From: Capnocytophaga sp. ARDL2 | GTDB taxonomy: Bacteria; Bacteroidota; Bacteroidia; Flavobacteriales; Flavobacteriaceae | Direction: 5' to 3' | NCBI RefSeq assembly: GCF_041530365.1 | Contig: NZ_CP168034.1 | Location: forward strand, 2,108,001-2,172,000 | Length of the DNA stretch: 64,000 nucleotides | Shown: one piece after another, positions 36,522 to 45,996 of the stretch | Layout: every line of letters begins with the position of its first letter | Numbering within the stretch: the stretch's first letter is position 1 | Program-made: the position numbers and the translations under genes | The notes under the pieces: model-generated | Told to the model about the DNA's origin: nothing | What the model saw: only the letters and a program-made list of their open reading frames with translations | Database searches by the model: none

Positions 36522-39431
36522 CTAATAACCTGCGTTTGAAAAATCAGAAAAACATTTATCTGCATCTCGGTAAGCCGTTAATGAAAGCCAATACCTATAT
36601 TGATTTGGTTTTACAAAAACAATGGTATCTTTTTCAGGATATAATTTTATTATCCTATTTACCGATAAATAAACCGAAATATCGTTAGTTGTAAGTCCTT
36701 GAATGTCTAATTCAGACAAATCTTTATGGAATTTAGGTTCTGTATTTTCATTATCATACTTAAAAACAGTTGCTATTAATGAATTTTTCAACTGAACGAC
36801 ATCAGATAGTCTAAATTTATGGCTTTCGTTTTGATAAATCGTATTTAATGCTCGTGAAAATTCGGTTCCATAATTTGAAATAATGGAAAATAAATTATGC
36901 TGTTTTATTGGTTGTAAGGCTTTTGAATTTTCTCCATTTCGAAGAAACTTTTGAAAGAAATTCAATACATCCTCTACGATATTGTAATCAAAATCTGAAA
37001 GAAACTCTTCTGTTACATATCTTAAGTTATATAAGTCATAAGCAAGAATCGCAGTATTTCTATTTCCTAATAATTGAGCACTTTTAATTATAAATTGCAA
37101 AATGTAAAGTTTTTCATACTTAACTATATTGTTAAAAATAAATTCTAAAGATTTTAGGTCTTTGTTGGGAGAAGAAACTCCTACATATCTATTCTTAAAA
37201 ACTAAATCCTCATTACTATTAATAGCTAAATTAATTATAGCTGAATCAATATCAATCGTTTCACTAATGATAAGGCTAGGTTTATGGTAAGGAAGAATAT
37301 TATTAATTTTTATCATTTCCTCAGGAGAAATAGTTTCAATTTTATTTGCATCAATTTTTTTATTTATTATTCCCTTTAAAGAAATTAACCTCCTGTTTAT
37401 ATTAGTTGGATTATTTGATTTAGTTTTTAATGTTCCGTGCCCTTCTTGAATAGTATATCCCTTTGAAATTAAAAAAGATTTAAATAATGGGAGTTTTTCT
37501 AATTTCTCAAGTATTTTTTTTATTCTTCCGCCCCCGAGTAGATTTATTTTCCAAATAAACTCGTTATCTATTGCTGTTTGGCGATTGATAAAATGTAAAT
37601 CATAATCATCTATTTCAAAAACTATTCGCTCTTTGGTTGCTTTTGTTCTCCTAAATGTTAAATGTAAAATATTTCTATAAAAATCTGGTTTTTCATTTCT
37701 AATAAATATGGCAGCAGATGCAACATCAGCACCATTATCCCAAAGTGATTTATTCCTTGCCAATGCTGTAAAATCTAATATTTGAACAACATTAAAATTA
37801 CTAAACAAGATTTTTTTATATTCGTTGGAAGTGCTATTGTATAGCAATCCTGACGATTTTATAATCAAGGAAATCAATCCCTTAGGTTTTAAAAAACTGA
37901 ATGATTCCGAAAGAAATTTTAACGCTATTTGTCCTTGTGGAATTTTTACTTTTTTATCCTCTACTTTCCAAATGTTTGAGTAACTAGAAATTGCACCTCT
38001 TACAAAAGGCGGATTTCCTATTACCAAATCAAATTTCTTATTTTCAATGGCTTTACATTCAAAAAAATCAGAATGAATTAAATTTGTTTTTGTTAAATCA
38101 TCAAATTTCAATTCATTTAAAATTGTAATAGGATTCAATTCGTTACACAAAGCCAAACTCAAGCTGAATGATGCCAATCGTACTGCTTGTTCCTCTTTAT
38201 CAACACCGTAAATGTTTTTCAAAATTGATTTTAAATCATCAATATTTGGAGTTGCCATATTATTTTGGAGTCGCCATATCTGCACTAATCGCTTAAAAGC
38301 CACTACCAAAAAAATTCCCGAACCACAAGCTGGGTCTAAAATCGTATATTCCTTTAAGTCAATGTTTTTATATTTTTTTAACGGAATACATTCATCAACC
38401 AATAATTTTGCTAGATGCGAGGGGGTATAATACAATCCTTTATCTTGTTTATCCTCTGCTAAAAACTCTTCATACAAACGACTGATCAACTCAACAGGAA
38501 TAAACTTAAATTCAAAATACCTCCAATCGTTAAATTCTAATTCTAGTTGATTAGAATTCAAGTTTGTTTTATTAGTTGATAATAAATCAGCAAGAATAGA
38601 CAAATCTAATTTTTTTAGATTATCTTCTTCTGCACTATCCCATCTAAATACATTTCCATTAAAATCTTTGTTTAAATCCGAAAGAAGTTCTACAAATTTA
38701 CCTTGTTGTTTTAAAATATCACTAAAAGACAACGCATTATCGTATTTTTGAAAATATTTCTTTGATAATAATTCATTACCATTGCCATCAATGGTTTCTT
38801 CTAAATATTTTATCAGTATCGATTGAACAATTATCTTATTAACTATTTCAGTTGAAATAGTACTAAACTTAGTAGTTAGTTTTTTTGACACATAACGAAT
38901 ATTGTCAATCAATTTATCATAAGCAGAATTTTGGAATTTAAACTTATTTTTCAGTTCTTCTTCTTCCCAAAAAATTCCACTTTTTATTTTTACAGCAAAT
39001 TGTTCATTATATAATTCGTGAACCTTTCCTGTTAGCTTTAACTCTTTTACTAAATATTCGGGTTTATATTCTTTTGTTATATGCTTTGTGCAGTCAAGAA
39101 TTTTAATCTCCGTATTATAAAATATACAAGCCAATGGTGCTTCGCCACTGCTCCAGATATTAGTTTGAATTTGAGCTAGTTCGGATTCGTTTGTCTCTTC
39201 AAAATTTCTATCGGTAAAATCAAACAGATATACTTGAGGCTTGTAGCTTCCATTAAGTTGTTTTCGTAAATAGATAGCCGAAGCACTTAATTTTCGGGCC
39301 TTATCCAAATGAAATTGAATTTGAGGCTCTGCTAAGTTATCAGTATTATCTATTAAGTATAGGCAATCATCCTCTGTAGTAAATCCAAGATTTACTATGT
39401 TTTTTTTAAAAGTTAGGTAATGATTATCCAT
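36522..39431 (-). CDS. N6-adenine DNA methyltransferase (Eco57I-like, gamma class)
   Basis: A protein of about 969 residues when started at ATG 39431 (MDNHYLTFKKN). An upstream extension to 39638 runs into traD and is not protein-like. AdoMet motif I is ILDPACGSGIF and the catalytic motif IV is VIGNPPFVRG. GLYYTPSHLAKLLVDECI precedes them, as in type I and IIG methylases. The long C-terminal region is probably target recognition. No nuclease motif stands out in the N-terminus, so cutting is assigned to the next gene. A -7-like TATTTTTG lies at 39455-39462. Confidence 0.87.
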   Translation of the reverse strand: MDNHYLTFKKNIVNLGFTTEDDCLYLIDNTDNLAEPQIQFHLDKARKLSASAIYLRKQLNGSYKPQVYLFDFTDRNFEETNESELAQIQTNIWSSGEAPLACIFYNTEIKILDCTKHITKEYKPEYLVKELKLTGKVHELYNEQFAVKIKSGIFWEEEELKNKFKFQNSAYDKLIDNIRYVSKKLTTKFSTISTEIVNKIIVQSILIKYLEETIDGNGNELLSKKYFQKYDNALSFSDILKQQGKFVELLSDLNKDFNGNVFRWDSAEEDNLKKLDLSILADLLSTNKTNLNSNQLELEFNDWRYFEFKFIPVELISRLYEEFLAEDKQDKGLYYTPSHLAKLLVDECIPLKKYKNIDLKEYTILDPACGSGIFLVVAFKRLVQIWRLQNNMATPNIDDLKSILKNIYGVDKEEQAVRLASFSLSLALCNELNPITILNELKFDDLTKTNLIHSDFFECKAIENKKFDLVIGNPPFVRGAISSYSNIWKVEDKKVKIPQGQIALKFLSESFSFLKPKGLISLIIKSSGLLYNSTSNEYKKILFSNFNVVQILDFTALARNKSLWDNGADVASAAIFIRNEKPDFYRNILHLTFRRTKATKERIVFEIDDYDLHFINRQTAIDNEFIWKINLLGGGRIKKILEKLEKLPLFKSFLISKGYTIQEGHGTLKTKSNNPTNINRRLISLKGIINKKIDANKIETISPEEMIKINNILPYHKPSLIISETIDIDSAIINLAINSNEDLVFKNRYVGVSSPNKDLKSLEFIFNNIVKYEKLYILQFIIKSAQLLGNRNTAILAYDLYNLRYVTEEFLSDFDYNIVEDVLNFFQKFLRNGENSKALQPIKQHNLFSIISNYGTEFSRALNTIYQNESHKFRLSDVVQLKNSLIATVFKYDNENTEPKFHKDLSELDIQGLTTNDISVYLSVNRIIKLYPEKDTIVFVKPNQYRYWLSLTAYRDADKCFSDFSNAGY

Positions 39432-39576
39432 AATGAATACTTTTATACAACCCACAAAAATATAAAATAAAAATAATACAGCTAATAATTCTTGTTTAAA
39501 ATATTTAATTATTCTTTCAATAAACTGAATGTCAGTGATATAAAAATATTTTTTTATAGAGTTTTTTAATTCCCTA

Positions 39577-40131
39577 TCACACAAACTCCTCAATATCAAA
39601 ATCTCCATTTGGCTGAGGAGTTTGTGGCAGTACGGCATCTAACAGCTGAGCTACTTTTAGGGAAGCCTCAGGTAGGGCTTTTTCAATTTCTTCCAATAGA
39701 TTGGTACCAACCACTTTTTGGGCTAGTTCTCTGTTTTCTGTGGTGGAAGATGCATTTTGGCTTAGAAAATCGGCTACTTTTTCCAAATCCTCAAAAGACA
39801 AGCCTGTGGCAAAATCATTGTCTTGCTCAGAAGTTCGCATCGCTCGTAAATCCTCTTCTTCATCTTCAAAATCAGGCAGATTGCTTTCATTTTCCTGCTC
39901 AAACTCTGCTAAAATTGCCTGTTTTTCAGCCTCTGTTAATGGATTTTCTTGCTTTGTAGGTACAAATTTACTTTTCCCCATTATAGAAATATTTTGCTCG
40001 GGCTTTTCAGGTGTTTTTTTGCATTCGGGCAAGGGGTTGGAATATTTTTTCCGTTCGATTTTCAATGAAAATTTTTCCGATAATAACAGAAAAATAATCA
40101 GTATCAGCAGTATGATGATGAGTTTTTCCAT
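39577..40131 (-). CDS. traD: Conjugative transfer protein TraD
   Basis: A 184-residue protein. One N-terminal membrane helix (IIILLILIIFLLLSE) is followed by SIMGKSKFVPTK and a strongly acidic middle. FATGLSFEDLEKV and LAQKVVGTNLLEEIEKALP come next, and it ends DFDIEEFV. This pattern is that of TraD in CTnDOT-type elements, where it follows the DUF3408 gene and precedes traE. Its role is not established. Confidence 0.8.
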   Translation of the reverse strand: MEKLIIILLILIIFLLLSEKFSLKIERKKYSNPLPECKKTPEKPEQNISIMGKSKFVPTKQENPLTEAEKQAILAEFEQENESNLPDFEDEEEDLRAMRTSEQDNDFATGLSFEDLEKVADFLSQNASSTTENRELAQKVVGTNLLEEIEKALPEASLKVAQLLDAVLPQTPQPNGDFDIEEFV

Positions 40132-40133
40132 AA

Positions 40134-40532
40134 CTAAAAAATAGGTTTGTATTTTTCTTGAAAACTTTCGGTGATTTCTTGTTTATATTGCTCAAAATGA
40201 GCTTTTAAAACATTATCCAAATAAGTATAAATACTAATTTTGTCCTCACCGATAACTTGAACAATTCGAGCAATACGTTGATGGTATTCCGAGCGAATAT
40301 ACACAGACTTCCCTTCTCTTGCCGATGTATCCCCCTGCCTAAAAAATAGGGTTTCATACGAAAGATTATCGGATTTTACCTTTCGAGGCGATTCTTTTTT
40401 GGAAGCAGGTTTTTCGTTTGTCGTTTGAGGATTTTTCTCTTGCGTTTTTGAAAAAGCATCAACATCCGAAGAAGTCCCTGCCATCAGTTCCATCAGCTCG
40501 TTTTCATTGATAAGGGGGGTCTTTTCTTTCAT
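40134..40532 (-). CDS. DUF3408 protein (TraB/TraC position)
   Basis: A 132-residue protein. The variable N-terminus is followed by ETLFFRQGDTSAREGKSV, YIRSEYHQRIARIVQVIG and YLDNVLKAHFEQY, ending KPIF. This is the DUF3408 family encoded between traA and traD. The C-terminal half has a ribbon-helix-helix look, so it may bind DNA with the ParA-like TraA. Confidence 0.87.
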   Translation of the reverse strand: MKEKTPLINENELMELMAGTSSDVDAFSKTQEKNPQTTNEKPASKKESPRKVKSDNLSYETLFFRQGDTSAREGKSVYIRSEYHQRIARIVQVIGEDKISIYTYLDNVLKAHFEQYKQEITESFQEKYKPIF

Positions 40533-40565
40533 AATAAATAGTGTATTTTATTGTAAATTACTGAT

Positions 40566-41330
40566 TTATAGAGAAACGATTTGAATGAATTCCGTTATAA
40601 AATCGTCTAAATGACAACCTTTCATCAATCGTTCATCGGCAGGTAATAAAGTAGAACGAAACGCCCATTTTTGATTGTCTGTCCCGTCTTTACTAAAACG
40701 CTTACTATCAGAGATATAGGCATTCATCAGCGGTAAGTTCAAATCGGCAATTACCTTTTCGTAAATTTTATACAAAGGCGATTTTTCCCTACCATCGACC
40801 TGATTCCAAAACAGATGTACACTTTCAATGGCACTTTGGGTATTTTTAGCGATAATGTTGGAAAGGACTTCGGTAAAGCTCAGTGTACTTTCAATGACCA
40901 CCCTGTCAGCGGTAATGGGTGAAAAAATATGGTGCATCTGTGAAAGCACTGTCAGCACCCCTGCCGTATTTACCGTACCGGGCATATCAAACAATACCAC
41001 ATCTATCTGAAAAGGATTTTCAGCAAGAAAAGATTGTGCCTTTTCAATGGCTTCATTGGGTTTACAGGTAATAATCGGATAGGCTTTTTTGTTAATTTGA
41101 CTGAATTGCTTGTGAGCAGTATGTTTAAAATGTTCGTTTTGCATTACCGTTTTAAGGTCTTGCTCTCGCATACGACTCAGGCTATACTGCGGATAATCGC
41201 AATCCAAAACGGCTACATTGTATCCCATTCGATAGTGTAATAAACTCGCTACAAGTACGGTAAAAGTGGTTTTACCGACTCCTCCTTTTTGGGTAGAAAA
41301 ACTGACAAATTTGGTGTTTTTGGCTTTCAT
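40566..41330 (-). CDS. traA: ParA-family ATPase TraA
   Basis: A 254-residue ATPase with the deviant Walker A KGGVGKTT at residues 15-22, LDCDYPQYS and VLFDMPGTVNTAGVL. It is the first gene of the minus-strand tra unit. ParA-type proteins position or partition DNA; in these elements the protein is thought to assist transfer or relaxosome delivery. The repeat-rich spacer upstream probably contains its promoter. Confidence 0.92.
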   Translation of the reverse strand: MKAKNTKFVSFSTQKGGVGKTTFTVLVASLLHYRMGYNVAVLDCDYPQYSLSRMREQDLKTVMQNEHFKHTAHKQFSQINKKAYPIITCKPNEAIEKAQSFLAENPFQIDVVLFDMPGTVNTAGVLTVLSQMHHIFSPITADRVVIESTLSFTEVLSNIIAKNTQSAIESVHLFWNQVDGREKSPLYKIYEKVIADLNLPLMNAYISDSKRFSKDGTDNQKWAFRSTLLPADERLMKGCHLDDFITEFIQIVSL

Positions 41331-41344
41331 ATTTTTATGTGTTT

Positions 41345-41715
41345 ATGTTTATATGTTTTTACAATTTTATGTACTTAGAGATTTGCATAAGTGCGTATCT
41401 GTATGTGTACTTATTTACGTGTTTACTTACGTACTTATATACAAAATCAAGTAATTGAGTATATATGTGTATATGTATGTATCTATATGTGTATTTCTGT
41501 AAGTAGATACGTACTTATCCAAATATTTACACATATACACAAATGAGTAAGTGTGTAAGTATTTACGTTTGCAGATAATCACATAGGTATTATCGTATTT
41601 GCTTACGTACGTATGTACATATGTAAGTACGTTGGGACGTAGCTACGTAGCTACATACATATGTATGTGCGTACAAAGAAACATACACAATTACACACGT
41701 ATTTACATAAGGAAG
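41345..41715. repeat. Low-complexity TACGTA/TATGTA/GTAC-rich spacer
   Basis: About 370 bases are built from alternating purine-pyrimidine words: TATGTGTA, TACGTAC, CATATG, GTAGCTAC and CATACATATG. Many are self-complementary. No open frame on either strand looks real. It lies between traA and the mob genes, near the presumed oriT. Such DNA could form cruciform or left-handed structures. Confidence 0.75.
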
Positions 41716-41887
41716 TCTTTGGCATTATAAGGCATTCAATGGCAAGGAATGATATACCTGCTAAATGATTGAAATTCGGTTGTTTTGCACAAAAACAAAA
41801 GACAATGATTTTGGACGGATTTTCTTTCTTTTTCAAAGCTAACTTTAATGCGACCGATAGGAGCATTTTCTGTTCACCCGAACAGAG

Positions 41888-41939
41888 CAAGTTGTGTTTT
41901 GAGGCACTCTAAGGCGTATTAGTGCCTCAAAACCACTTG
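41888..41939. other. oriT: Candidate oriT inverted repeat upstream of mobA
   Basis: The arms TTTTGAGGCACT (41897-41908) and AGTGCCTCAAAA (41921-41932) are perfect and extend with mismatches to CAAG/CTTG at 41888 and 41939. The loop is 12 bases. The site lies 60 bases before the relaxase accessory gene, where transfer origins are found in this element type. The nick site cannot be placed from sequence alone. Confidence 0.6.
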
Positions 41940-42001
41940 TCCTTGCAGGAAGCCTAAAACCCCTCCAAAGTCGTGGTTTTATTTGACTTACTACTGAATT
42001 T

Positions 42002-42463
42002 ATGAAAGATACTTTAAATACAGAAAACACCCATTATCATCGCAATAATGGACGCAATAAGAAATTAAATCCGACTACACATCGGTATGTATTTCGGTTA
42101 AATGATGAAGATAACGCCAAATTTCTTTCCTTATTTGAACAATCAGGAATGAAAATCAAAGCTCATTTTATCACTTCGGTATTATTTTCCAAAGAAATCA
42201 AAAGTGTAAAAATCGATAAATCAGTAATGGATTTTTATATCAAACTCACCGAACTCTACGGACAATTTCGGGCAGTGGGCGTGAATTACAATCAGATAGT
42301 AAAGATTTTGTATCGCAATTTTTCCGAAAAGAAAGCTGCTGCCTATCTGTTTAAACTCGAACAACAAACCGCTCAAATGGTAGCTATCTGCAAAGAAATT
42401 ATGGCTATTTCACAACAATTAGAACAACATATCACTGAAAAAAACACAAAAAATGGTCGCTAA
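42002..42463 (+). CDS. mobA: Mobilisation accessory protein MobA
   Basis: A 153-residue basic protein. TTHRYVFRLNDEDNAKFLSLFE and HFITSVLFSKEIK resemble a ribbon-helix-helix DNA-binding region. A helical part with YGQFRAVGVNYNQIVKILY, the conserved block of relaxosome accessory proteins, follows. It overlaps the relaxase gene by 11 bases. It would bind oriT and recruit MobB. Confidence 0.85.
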   Translation: MKDTLNTENTHYHRNNGRNKKLNPTTHRYVFRLNDEDNAKFLSLFEQSGMKIKAHFITSVLFSKEIKSVKIDKSVMDFYIKLTELYGQFRAVGVNYNQIVKILYRNFSEKKAAAYLFKLEQQTAQMVAICKEIMAISQQLEQHITEKNTKNGR

Positions 42464-43820
42464 AATACATCGAGGAAGCAATCTTTTGGGAGTGCTTCTG
42501 TACAATCATAACAAATTAGACAAGCAAGAAGCTACGATTTTACACACTCAAAACATCATTCAGCCTGTCAATGGAAACATAGGGACATCGGAAATTATCC
42601 GTTCTTTTGCTCCGTATTTGTTTGCCAATCAAAAGACCGAAAAGCCAATTCTGCACATATCCCTCAATCCCAATCCAAAAGATGCCGTGTCTGATGAAGT
42701 TTTTGTAAAAGTAGCACAACAATATATGCACGAAATGGGGTGGGGTAAGCAACCCTTTGTGGTGTATAAACATTCGGATATTGAACGAGAACATATTCAT
42801 ATCGTATCGCTTGGCATTGATGAAAGCGGCAAAAAAATAAACGATTCATTTGAAAAAATCCGCTCAATGAAAGTGTGTAGAAATATTGAAAATGAATTTG
42901 GACTCACCCCTGCTATTGCTAATAAAAAAGGAGTGGAATTAGAAAATGATTTTGAGCTTACACAAAAGGAAAATCATCTTGCAACGCTCAAAGTGGACTA
43001 CACTCAAAACGAAGTAAAAAAACAGATTGCTTCGGCAGTTAGGCAGGTCATAAAAAACTATCAGTTTCAGTCTTTTGGAGAATACACGGCTTTGCTTAGT
43101 AGATTTAATGTAGGCATCGAAAAAGTAGAAGGCGAATTGCAGGGTACATTCAAAAAAGGGTTGGTTTATTTTGCTTTGGACGAAAACGGCAACAAGGCAA
43201 GTCAGCCTTTTAAAGCCTCCAAAATGGTAAAATCCTTGGGACTTCCTTTTTTAGAAAGGCAATTTCAAAAACATTTGAACTTTCATAAAACACAGGACAC
43301 GGATTTTCTAAAAGGTGAAATTTTAAATGCCCAACATTCCACTCAAAGTACAAAGGATTTTGTAAAAATGTTAAACACGAAAAATATAGATGTTGTCATA
43401 CGAAAAAATACCGAAGGACGGTTGTATGGTATCACTTTCATAGACCATAATTCACAATGCGTATATAACGGCTCTCGGCTTGGAAAAATATTTTCTGCCA
43501 ATAGTTTTGACTTATGGGAAAAACAAGTGGAAAGTAACAAAAAACAAGAAATCAAGAATCAAGGTGGCAAGAATCAAAGAATACATAGCAAGGAACAAAA
43601 ACCAAGTAATCAATCTATTAGAGAAGAAAGTAATAACCATTTTTCTATTGATTTTCAATGTAATGAATCCTACCAAAAAGATTTTGGAACAGATTCGGCA
43701 TTACATAGTTTTTTGAATTTATTTTCATTGGATACACAAGCCGTTAATTACGAGGAAGAAAGTTTTATCCGACAAATGCAACGAAAACGCAAAAAGAAAT
43801 CTAAAAGAATCACCTCTTAA
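42453..43820 (+). CDS. mobB: Relaxase MobB
   Basis: A 455-residue protein. GSNLLGVLLYNHNKLD is at the N-terminus and the metal-binding triad region is HSDIEREHIHIVSLGID near residues 109-125. The nicking tyrosine is probably Tyr22 (LLYNHNK). It cleaves oriT and carries the strand into the recipient. A Lys/Gln-rich linker precedes the C-terminal RKRKKKSKR, a basic tail. Confidence 0.9.
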   Translation: MVAKIHRGSNLLGVLLYNHNKLDKQEATILHTQNIIQPVNGNIGTSEIIRSFAPYLFANQKTEKPILHISLNPNPKDAVSDEVFVKVAQQYMHEMGWGKQPFVVYKHSDIEREHIHIVSLGIDESGKKINDSFEKIRSMKVCRNIENEFGLTPAIANKKGVELENDFELTQKENHLATLKVDYTQNEVKKQIASAVRQVIKNYQFQSFGEYTALLSRFNVGIEKVEGELQGTFKKGLVYFALDENGNKASQPFKASKMVKSLGLPFLERQFQKHLNFHKTQDTDFLKGEILNAQHSTQSTKDFVKMLNTKNIDVVIRKNTEGRLYGITFIDHNSQCVYNGSRLGKIFSANSFDLWEKQVESNKKQEIKNQGGKNQRIHSKEQKPSNQSIREESNNHFSIDFQCNESYQKDFGTDSALHSFLNLFSLDTQAVNYEEESFIRQMQRKRKKKSKRITS

Positions 43821-43934
43821 TCCTTTCCCTCTTTCTATTTTTTTAATGTTTCAATTTTTTAATTTTTTAATCTTTTAATTCTTTAATATTTGAATGTTTT
43901 AATCTTTTAATCCTTTAATCTAAACTGAATAAAT
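43821..43934. repeat. TTTTAATC-type repeats between mobB and the coupling protein gene
   Basis: The spacer consists of repeated T-rich words such as TTTTAATC and TTTAATTC. The spacer before traQ (18998-19031) has the complementary wording GATTAAA. No gene is present. Confidence 0.55.
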
Positions 43935-44456
43935 ATGCAAAACGATGATGATTTAAGAGCTTTTGCCAAAATTATGGCATTTATGAGAGCGGTAAGTATT
44001 TTGATAGTGCTAATGCACTTGTATTGGTATTGTTACGGCTTTTTTCAAGCCGAAAAATGGATTTTAAATGTAGTGGATAAAATCCTTGCCAATTTTGAGC
44101 GAACGGCGGGACTTTTTTCACATCCACTATATACCAAATGTTTTGCTCTTGTGTTATTAGCATTGAGTTGTTTAGGAACCACCGGTGTTAAAAACGAAAA
44201 AATCACTTGGCGGAAAATTCATATGGCGTTGATAGTAGGTGTTTTATTTTTCTTTGGAAACTTTTGGATTTTATACCTAAAAGCTTCCCGCTTCTCTTGT
44301 GGCGTTTTTCTATATTTTTACCACAGCCATTGGGTATATTTCACTACTGATGGCAGGTTCGTGGATGAGTCGTTTATTAAAAAACAACCTGATGGACGAT
44401 GTCTTCAACAACGAAAACGAATCTTTTATGCAGGAAACACGGTTAATGCAAAATGA
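43935..44456 (+). pseudogene. mobC: N-terminal part of coupling protein MobC, out of frame
   Basis: The first 116 residues are a typical MobC N-terminus with membrane helices (ILIVLMHLYWYCYGF, CFALVLLALSCLG, ALIVGVLFFFGNFWIL). At about 44281-44290 a one-base change shifts the frame, after which the natural sequence ASLVAFFYIFTTAIGY continues only in the next frame. The last third of this ORF is therefore not native. Either mobC is broken, or the base is a sequencing error. Confidence 0.75.
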
Positions 44457-45948
44457 ATACTCTATCAACCTGCCTACACTTTTCTATTATCAGAAAAAAT
44501 GGAACAAAGGTTGGATAAATGTAGTCAATCCCTTTCGGGCAACCATCGTGTTGGGAACGCCGGGGTCAGGAAAATCCTATGCCATTGTCAATAATTACAT
44601 CAAACAACAAATCGAAAAAGGATTTGCTATGTACATCTATGACTTCAAATTTGATGACCTTTCTACCATTGCCTATAATCATTTGTTAAAACATTTGGAC
44701 AAATACAAAGTACCTCCTAAGTTCTATGTAATAAACTTTGACGACCCCCGAAAAAGCCATCGCTGTAACCCCATCAATCCCGATTTTATGACGGATATTT
44801 CCGATGCCTATGAAAGTGCCTATACCATTATGTTGAATCTGAATCGTTCGTGGATACAAAAGCAAGGTGATTTTTTTGTAGAATCACCCATTATCCTTTT
44901 AGCGGCTATTATTTGGTTTTTAAAAATATATGAAAACGGAAAATATTGTACTTTTCCGCACGCCATCGAACTACTAAACAAACCTTATGCCGATGTTTTT
45001 ACGATTTTGACTTCCTACCCTGAATTAGAAAATTACCTTTCGCCCTTTATGGATGCGTGGCAAGGCGGAGCACAAGACCAACTACAAGGACAAATCGCTT
45101 CGGCTAAAATTCCGTTATCGAGAATGATTTCGCCACAGCTCTATTGGGTAATGACAGGCGATGATTTTTCATTGGATATTAACAATCCCAAAGAACCTAA
45201 AATCCTTTGTGTAGGTAATAATCCCGACAGGCAAAACATCTATTCGGCAGCTTTGGGGCTTTACAATTCCCGGATCGTAAAACTCATCAACAAAAAAGGA
45301 CAACTCAAATCTTCCGTGATTATTGATGAGCTTCCCACCATTTATTTCCGTGGATTGGATAATCTTATCGCCACCGCACGAAGCAATAAAGTAGCCGTGT
45401 GTTTGGGATTTCAGGATTTTTCACAGCTTACCCGTGATTACGGAGATAAAGAAAGTAAAGTAATCCAAAATACCGTAGGTAATATTTTCAGTGGACAAGT
45501 GGTAGGAGAAACTGCCAAAACACTATCCGAACGTTTCGGGAAAGTATTACAACAACGCCAATCCAAAACCATCAATCGCAATGATGTTTCTACCTCCATC
45601 TCCACGCAATTGGATAGCTTAATTCCTGCTAGTAAAATTTCCAATCTTACACAGGGAATGTTCGTAGGAGCTGTATCCGACAATTTTGACGAGCGTATCG
45701 ACCAAAAGATTTTCCACGCTCAAATTGTAGTGGATAATCAAAAAGTAAGTGCCGAGATGAAAAATTATCAGAAAATTCCACAGATTCTATCCTTTGTAGA
45801 CGAAGATGAAACGGATAAAATGCAAGAACAAATACAAGCCAATTACAAGCAAGTGAAGTTAGACATCGTAGAGCTCATCAAAAACGAACTTGAACGCATC
45901 GAAAACGACCCTGATTTGGCTCATTTAGTGAGCAAAGAGGAGGAGTAA
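44299..45948 (+). CDS. mobC: Type IV coupling protein MobC/TraG-like (VirD4 family), lacking its native N-terminus
   Basis: A 549-residue protein containing the remaining membrane helix (FFYIFTTAIGYISLLMAGSW), Walker A GTPGSGKS at residues 86-93, and Walker B VIIDELPTIYF near 337. TARSNKVAVCLGFQDFSQL follows, typical of VirD4. It delivers the relaxase-DNA complex to the channel. The native gene should start at 43935, but a frameshift near 44285 separates the first two or three helices. A restart at the ATG at 44299 would leave one membrane helix. Confidence 0.88.
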   Translation: MAFFYIFTTAIGYISLLMAGSWMSRLLKNNLMDDVFNNENESFMQETRLMQNEYSINLPTLFYYQKKWNKGWINVVNPFRATIVLGTPGSGKSYAIVNNYIKQQIEKGFAMYIYDFKFDDLSTIAYNHLLKHLDKYKVPPKFYVINFDDPRKSHRCNPINPDFMTDISDAYESAYTIMLNLNRSWIQKQGDFFVESPIILLAAIIWFLKIYENGKYCTFPHAIELLNKPYADVFTILTSYPELENYLSPFMDAWQGGAQDQLQGQIASAKIPLSRMISPQLYWVMTGDDFSLDINNPKEPKILCVGNNPDRQNIYSAALGLYNSRIVKLINKKGQLKSSVIIDELPTIYFRGLDNLIATARSNKVAVCLGFQDFSQLTRDYGDKESKVIQNTVGNIFSGQVVGETAKTLSERFGKVLQQRQSKTINRNDVSTSISTQLDSLIPASKISNLTQGMFVGAVSDNFDERIDQKIFHAQIVVDNQKVSAEMKNYQKIPQILSFVDEDETDKMQEQIQANYKQVKLDIVELIKNELERIENDPDLAHLVSKEEE

Positions 45949-45953
45949 TATAA

Positions 45954-45996
45954 TGAAAGGAAGCTGTTCTTTTGAACAGCTTCCTTTCAGTTTTTA
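45954..45996 (+). terminator. Terminator of the mob operon
   Basis: GAAAGGAAGCTGTTC pairs with GAACAGCTTCCTTTC (read across a short loop), followed by a T-run. It lies just after the coupling protein stop. Confidence 0.9.

Noticed and set aside
39432..39638. N-terminal extension of the methylase into traD
   Set aside because: The extension is hydrophobic and unrelated to methylases, and overlaps the end of traD. The ATG at 39431 gives a good start.
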